This document shows positions 59,591 through 64,000 of a stretch of 64,000 nucleotides of DNA, in pieces. The DNA is from DAHUXN01 sp963729815. Lineage in GTDB: Bacteria; Acidobacteriota; Terriglobia; Acidiferrales; UBA7541. The stretch covers positions 144,039 to 208,038 of the forward strand of contig CAVSPU010000008.1 of the NCBI GenBank assembly GCA_963729815.1, written 5' to 3'. The notes under the pieces are model-generated. The model did no database searches, was not told the DNA's origin, and was given only the letters and a program-made list of their open reading frames with translations. Position 1 is the stretch's first letter; every line of letters begins with the position of its first letter. Position numbers and translations under genes: made by a program.

Positions 59591-61525
59591 TTAATTTTGC
59601 GTCGGCTTGGGTTTGCTAATCTTCTGTCCGGTCCCAACCCAGAAGAGGATGAAGTTGTTGTAGTGGTGGTAGTAATGAAGGTAGTGGTTTTTATACTGCA
59701 TATAGAGGTCCACATATTCCGGCAGCCAGAGCGTAACGTTATGTTTCTTGAACGCCACCGGCGCATAATCCACGGCAATGTGCTGCCGCGTCAATTCGAG
59801 TGCCGTAACTGGCTTCACAAGGTCTGTCTCCATGTGAACAATTTCTCCCCCGTTAACGCCGATCCATGCGCGTCCCTTCAGGGGAAGCAGCTCGCTTTGC
59901 GTTTCCGTTTCAAACGCGGATAACGGGCTCGTCGGCCGATCCGTTCTCTGCGCGAACCGAACGACCCACGCTGCCTGGTCGTTCCACTCCCCTAGTCCTT
60001 CGCAGGTCCATTCGAAGGCGTCCCGGTAAGCCGGATGAAAAGCCAGCACAAGAGCGGGCGCTCCCATGTCCACTATCCCTCCCGGCATTTCACTCGCGAT
60101 CAGCAATGGACGCCGCAGCTCTTCCGTCCGAATGGACTTCGGATTCGTGTCGTCGATGACTACCATATAGGTGAACGATCGTTTTTCGCGCGTTTCCAGT
60201 TGCTTGTTCCGCTTGACCTCGGTCACTTCATAGTCTTCCGTCGCCGAGAATTTTTGCAGGTCGGTTGCTAATTTCTCGACGTTTCTCGCCGCCGCATCCA
60301 GCACACTCGGCAACGTGCACGCCGCCCTCGATAGTACAAACGGCTTTTCGGAATCAATATCCTCCGGAGCCCAGTTTTCGCTTGGAGGCGGCTCGGCTGG
60401 CAGTTCCGGTGGTGGCGTGGATAATATGATCGTCGTCGGCGCGGCCAGATGTCCCGCCGCGGTGGGATTGGTTTTTGTTGATATTACGGGCGTCGCGGCT
60501 AATTGCTTCCACCAGGCCTGAATTCCCGCCACGTCGGGGTAGCGCGGATTTTCGACCAGAAACTCGTAGATAGTACTTCTTGCCCCTTCCAGGTTTCCCA
60601 TTCCTGCCAGCGCTTCGGCGAGCAGCAATTTTACCTGACTTGCTCTTTCCTTCCCGGCTTCCAGCGCCGCCTCCGCATGCGTGCGCGCTTGCTGAAAGTC
60701 TTTTTCGTGGAGATATGAATTTGCCAGCAGCCAATGCGCCTTCCACGATGTCGGGTCCAACTGCACGGCTTCGTTTAGAATTCGAATCGCGCCGGCATAA
60801 TCCGCTTTTTGAAACCGCAGGTTCCCCAGCGCCACAAGCGCCGCGACTTGCGTGGGGTCAACGGACACCGATTTTTCCAGATAGGGCTGAGCCTCCGGCA
60901 GCTTCTCGTTTAGGAGATAACTCATCCCCATCAGGTAATTCACATACGGATTTTCCGGCGCCAACCGCAGCGCCTTGTTCAAATGTTTTTGTCCGGGTTT
61001 GAACTTGCTCGACTGCAGGTCCTTCAAACCACTCTGTACCTCTTTCACTGCGGGAGGCGGCAGGGTAAATTGCCCGCCGGGAGCTTGAAAGGTGAGCATT
61101 TCATCTACCGGCTTCAGAAACACGATGACGCTCTGGGCCTTTAATTCCGTATTTAGTAGCTCAATTCTCTTGTGTGTCGGCTCGTAGCCCTTCGCATCCA
61201 CTTCCAGATCGTACGTGTCGTTTGTATTGATGAAGTCGAAGAGCCATGCACCCTTCGCTTCTCGCGGGAAAAGAGGCAAAGGGTCTTCGAACAGGGAAAT
61301 CGTCGGCCTCAATCTCATTTGCACATTGACGTTGGCCGGAAGTGTCGCCCCGGTTTCCGTGGCGACATAAACCGTTAACGAGCCCAACCCCGGACCGGTG
61401 TCAACGAGGGGCATTCCCGCTCCCGGACCTGGCGGAGGGGGGAGCGTCGCCTGTCCTGCAGCAGTTCCTGCCGCGACAAGTGCCAGCGCGCCGATGGCAG
61501 CTAGCTTGGTGAAGTGAAATTTCAT
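59591..61525 (-). CDS. Exported TPR protein, tandem paralogue 1
   Basis: A 644-residue exported protein. Signal peptide (ends near AAGQAT), then a PEGA/carboxypeptidase-regulatory-like beta domain (residues about 45-145, GSLTVYVATETGATLPANVN and TYDLEVDAKGYEPTHKRIEL), a TPR array (residues about 165-345, VNYLMGMSYLLNEKLPEAQP and VALGNLRFQKADYAGAIRIL) and a C-terminal domain of about 250 residues with the acidic-cysteine containing ACTLPSVLDAAARNVEKLA. The protein ends with a His/Tyr-rich MQYKNHYLHYYHHYNNFILF motif. It matches the next gene along its whole length and lies 207 bp downstream of it. Function unknown. Confidence 0.8.
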   Translation of the reverse strand: MKFHFTKLAAIGALALVAAGTAAGQATLPPPPGPGAGMPLVDTGPGLGSLTVYVATETGATLPANVNVQMRLRPTISLFEDPLPLFPREAKGAWLFDFINTNDTYDLEVDAKGYEPTHKRIELLNTELKAQSVIVFLKPVDEMLTFQAPGGQFTLPPPAVKEVQSGLKDLQSSKFKPGQKHLNKALRLAPENPYVNYLMGMSYLLNEKLPEAQPYLEKSVSVDPTQVAALVALGNLRFQKADYAGAIRILNEAVQLDPTSWKAHWLLANSYLHEKDFQQARTHAEAALEAGKERASQVKLLLAEALAGMGNLEGARSTIYEFLVENPRYPDVAGIQAWWKQLAATPVISTKTNPTAAGHLAAPTTIILSTPPPELPAEPPPSENWAPEDIDSEKPFVLSRAACTLPSVLDAAARNVEKLATDLQKFSATEDYEVTEVKRNKQLETREKRSFTYMVVIDDTNPKSIRTEELRRPLLIASEMPGGIVDMGAPALVLAFHPAYRDAFEWTCEGLGEWNDQAAWVVRFAQRTDRPTSPLSAFETETQSELLPLKGRAWIGVNGGEIVHMETDLVKPVTALELTRQHIAVDYAPVAFKKHNVTLWLPEYVDLYMQYKNHYLHYYHHYNNFILFWVGTGQKISKPKPTQN

Positions 61526-61732
61526 GGCGACCCGGACGAATGCTTCTCTTTATTCTGCTTCTTCGCTGACCAGTCTTGTTAACTGACGGTACAACACAGC
61601 CCTGCCACTGTCAATCGAGCCACGGAACAAGAGAACATTCAGAAAAGTGGCCTATACAGGGATATTTGATGGCGCAACAGCTTCGATAGTGCCCCCCTTG
61701 CCTCCTCGAACCGCACCGTCCGCATGCTAGGG

Positions 61733-63631
61733 TTATTTCTGCTCTGTCGGTTGTTTCGGTTTGCTGATTTTCTCTGACGCACCAACCCAGAAGAGCTGGA
61801 AATTGCTGTAGCGGTGATAGTAATGAAGGTGGTGATTCTTATACTGTAGATAGAGATTCACATTTTCCGGCAGCCACAATGTGACCTTGTGAGTTTGGAA
61901 GGACACAGGCGCATAATCCACTACAAAGTGCTGCTTCGCCAGCCCGATCGCGGTAACTGGCTTGTCCAGATCCGTTTCCAGATGCATGATTTGCCCGCCG
62001 TTTGCCGCCACCCACGCGCGCCCCTTTAGCGGAAGCGCATACCGCTCCGACAGTGTTTCAAAAGTCGAGAGAAGGCTTGTCGGACGATCCTCTTTCTGGC
62101 TGAACCGAACGATCCATGCCGGACGATCCTTCCATTCTCCAAGCCCCTCGCAGCTCCATTGGAAAGATTGGCGGTAAGTTGGATGGAACACCAGCACGAG
62201 TCCCGGCGCACCCATGTCCGCGAGTCCTCCCGGCAAATCAGCGGGGCTCATAGGCGGCTCGCGCAGTTCCTGTATCTGAATGGCCTTCGGATCGGAGTGA
62301 TCAATCCCCACCATGTACGTCGATGTATGCTTCTCGGGCGTCTCCAACGATTTGTTCCGCTTGACCTCAACGATCTCGCTGTCTTCCGTCGCCGAAAATT
62401 CTTGCAGGTTCGTGGCGAGTTTCTCGGCGTTTTTCGCCGCCATATCCAGAACCTTCGGCAACGCGCACGTCGCGCCGGAAATCACAAATGGCTCTTCGGC
62501 ATCGACGTCCTTCGGCGCCCAGTCCTCCTGCGGCGGAAGTTCTACGGGAGGTGCCGGAGGCGATGCCAAATGCAACACCACAGGCGCGGCCACTTTGGGT
62601 GCGGCCGTTCGTTCCGCCACAGGTTGCGCTGTCACGGCCGGAATCTTATCGAGTGATTCCAGCCAATTTCGAATTGCCGGGGCGTTTGGATAATGAGGAT
62701 TCTGTGTGAGAAAGGTCCCGACCGCGGCTTTCGCCCCTTGGTGATCTCCCAATCCAGCCAATGCTTCTCCGAGCAGCAATTCGACTTGATCAGCTTTTTC
62801 CTTTCCAGATTTCAGTGCTTCCTTTGCATGATCGCGTGCCGCCTGGAAATTCTCCTCATGCAGATAGCAATCGGCCAGCACCCAATGCGACTTCCACGAA
62901 TTCGGATCCAACTGCACGGCTTGATTTAAGAGACGAATCGCGCCCGCATAGTCCCCGTGCTGGAACCGCAAATTTCCCAGCGCCACGAGCGCCGGCACTT
63001 GCCTCGAGTCGATCGATACGGACTTTTCCAGGAATGGTTGTGCCTTTGCTAGTTGTTGGTTCAGGAGATATCCGATGCCCGCCACGTAGTTCACATAGGG
63101 GTTCCCGGGGGCCAACTCGAGCGCCTTACTCAAATGTTTTTCCCCCGAAGGGAATTTGCCCGATTGGAAATCTTTCAAGCCGTTCTGCACTTCCTTTTGT
63201 GCCCGGGGCGCCAGGACGAATTGACCTCCGGGAGCGTGAAACATGAGCGTTTCATCGATCGGCTTCATATACACAATCAAGCTCTGCGAAACGCCCTGGA
63301 TATCGGCAAGCGTTATGCTTTGGTGTATTGTCTGATAGCCCTTTGCCTCGATGTCCAGGTCATACGTGTCCCCTGCCGCGATATTCTCAAAAAGCCATCC
63401 GCGTGCGATTTCTCGCGGGAAAAGCGGCATCGGGTTTCCGAATAGGGTCGGCGTCAGTCTCATGTCAACCGGGACGGGAAGGGGCTGGCCCGCTTCTCCG
63501 GCAACGTATACCGTGACTGACCCTGTGTATTCGCCTGGTGAAATGAGAGGCATTTGCTGGGCGACGGCAGCCGCCGACAGCCCAAATAGGGCTACGCCGC
63601 ACGCGATCAGTTTTGCAACCTTGGCTTTCAT
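61733..63631 (-). CDS. Exported TPR protein, tandem paralogue 2
   Basis: A 632-residue paralogue with the same domain order: signal peptide (ends near AAVAQQ), N-terminal beta domain (GSVTVYVAGEAGQPLPVPVD and TYDLDIEAKGYQTIHQSITL), TPR array (VNYVAGIGYLLNQQLAKAQP, VALGNLRFQHGDYAGAIRLL) and the C-terminal domain ending in LQYKNHHLHYYHRYSNFQLF. Several DNA stretches are almost identical to paralogue 1, so the duplication is not very old. ATG 63631 is preceded by AGGTCAC on the minus strand. It is the upstream member of the pair. Confidence 0.8.
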   Translation of the reverse strand: MKAKVAKLIACGVALFGLSAAAVAQQMPLISPGEYTGSVTVYVAGEAGQPLPVPVDMRLTPTLFGNPMPLFPREIARGWLFENIAAGDTYDLDIEAKGYQTIHQSITLADIQGVSQSLIVYMKPIDETLMFHAPGGQFVLAPRAQKEVQNGLKDFQSGKFPSGEKHLSKALELAPGNPYVNYVAGIGYLLNQQLAKAQPFLEKSVSIDSRQVPALVALGNLRFQHGDYAGAIRLLNQAVQLDPNSWKSHWVLADCYLHEENFQAARDHAKEALKSGKEKADQVELLLGEALAGLGDHQGAKAAVGTFLTQNPHYPNAPAIRNWLESLDKIPAVTAQPVAERTAAPKVAAPVVLHLASPPAPPVELPPQEDWAPKDVDAEEPFVISGATCALPKVLDMAAKNAEKLATNLQEFSATEDSEIVEVKRNKSLETPEKHTSTYMVGIDHSDPKAIQIQELREPPMSPADLPGGLADMGAPGLVLVFHPTYRQSFQWSCEGLGEWKDRPAWIVRFSQKEDRPTSLLSTFETLSERYALPLKGRAWVAANGGQIMHLETDLDKPVTAIGLAKQHFVVDYAPVSFQTHKVTLWLPENVNLYLQYKNHHLHYYHRYSNFQLFWVGASEKISKPKQPTEQK

Positions 63632-63811
63632 TGTGACCTAGCGAATCAACCCAACCAAAAACAGCCGCACCCGGCCGTTTCTGTCCATCAAGCTCCACTT
63701 AGTGCGGCATGCTACGCCACAGGTTGCTTTCCGTCAATCTCCTGAGCCTTCAAAATGGATCTTATGAATCGTGATCAGCGCTGGGACCACAAAGACGATA
63801 AATCAGGTGAG

Positions 63812-63838
63812 TCGTAGACCCGTGCGGGCTCGAACCGC
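63812..63838 (-). repeat. Inverted 27-bp partial copy of the tRNA-Val 3' end
   Basis: On the minus strand 63838-63812 reads like the T arm and acceptor end of tRNA-Val (63974-64000), with 25 of 27 bases identical; the differences are a C-to-T in the acceptor and a C-to-G in the CCA. The rest of a tRNA is not present around it. It is 135 bp from the matching part of the gene. Confidence 0.8.
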
Positions 63839-63923
63839 CAGCCGGCCGGCTTCTCGGCTCGCTCGAAACCGCAATGAAGCGTCCTGCGGCGCTTGTGCTA
63901 AAATGCGGTGCTTGAGGATAAAT

Positions 63924-64000
63924 AGGCCCGTAGCTCAGTTGGTTAGAGCGCTACCTTGACACGGTAGAGGTCTGCGGTTCGAGCCCGCACGGGCCTACCA
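63924..64000 (+). tRNA. tRNA-Val (anticodon GAC)
   Basis: A complete 77-nt cloverleaf with encoded CCA that ends at the window edge. The acceptor stem is AGGCCCG (63924-63930) with CGGGCCT (63990-63996), discriminator A 63997, CCA to 64000. The anticodon stem CTACC/GGTAG encloses TTGACAC, anticodon GAC. The T arm has GGTTCGAGCC. Confidence 0.97.

Noticed and set aside
63812..63838. A second tRNA gene on the minus strand.
   Set aside because: Only the T arm and acceptor 3' half are present; no anticodon or D arm can be built around it.

Overview
The window looks like a chromosomal segment of a soil-type Acidobacteriota (class Terriglobia-like). The grounds are inference from content: fairly high G+C, ExbB/two-ExbD/TonB next to SecF, a large Oar-like TonB-dependent receptor with an N-terminal carboxypeptidase-regulatory domain, a tricorn-type S41 protease, PQQ-propeller and BNR/sortilin-like secreted proteins, a DUF481 porin-like protein and many Tat or Sec exported hydrolases. 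No taxonomic marker was compared, so this remains a judgement.

Layout. 0-4.3 kb: 3' end of secF, then a tonB-exbB-exbD-exbD-TPR lipoprotein run closed by a strong intrinsic terminator. 4.4-9 kb: bifunctional (p)ppGpp synthetase/hydrolase, a small lipoprotein and an M1-aminopeptidase-like protein whose zinc ligands are all replaced. 9-13.6 kb: ridA and a tightly overlapping biotin operon bioB-bioF-bioD-bioA. 13.67 kb: tRNA-Ile(GAT), whose 3' end is the border of a decayed 3.45-kb integrative element. The element carries a multiply frameshifted serine recombinase, two large hairpins and one intact secreted cargo protein, and is closed at 17.2 kb by a 13-bp copy of the tRNA end. 17.4-21.4 kb: a GlsB/YeaQ-like membrane protein, a secreted protein, and nadC-nadA (quinolinate synthase and phosphoribosyltransferase) behind a repeat-rich leader. 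21.4-41.7 kb: secreted or cell-envelope proteins (tricorn-like protease, PQQ-like lipoprotein, methyltransferase, two BNR/sortilin-like propellers flanking a two-subunit molybdenum hydroxylase, AlkD-like glycosylase, aldo/keto reductase, DUF481 protein).

41.9-58 kb is a sugar-utilisation locus. Two divergent units leave a 161-bp intergenic region. The left unit encodes GH35 beta-galactosidase, an SSS symporter, a 73-aa membrane protein and galactokinase. The right unit encodes a sugar nucleotidyltransferase, a second atypical GHMP sugar kinase, a GH36-like alpha-galactosidase, a second SSS symporter and a 48-aa membrane protein. GH127 beta-L-arabinofuranosidase and a large TonB-dependent receptor follow. 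Together they suggest capture and breakdown of a galactose- and arabinose-containing plant glycan outside the cytoplasm, sodium-coupled uptake of the sugars, and phosphorylation plus nucleotide activation inside. No galT or galE is in the cluster; the kinase-pyrophosphorylase pair could replace them. The TonB/ExbBD genes at the left end could energise such receptors.

58-64 kb: a secreted DUF5666-like protein, two tandem paralogous TPR proteins, and tRNA-Val(GAC) at the right edge, with a 27-bp inverted partial copy of its own 3' end 135 bp upstream.

The observations I consider most worth following are: the kinase with a substituted sugar-binding motif overlapping a nucleotidyltransferase; small membrane proteins paired with both SSS symporters; repeated -10-like hexamers exactly 9-10 nt before start codons without Shine-Dalgarno sequences (leaderless genes), one of which precedes a 7-codon leader ORF coupled to the next gene; the repeat array upstream of nadC; and the tRNA-bounded element remnant. 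I saw no CRISPR array, rRNA or complete insertion sequence.
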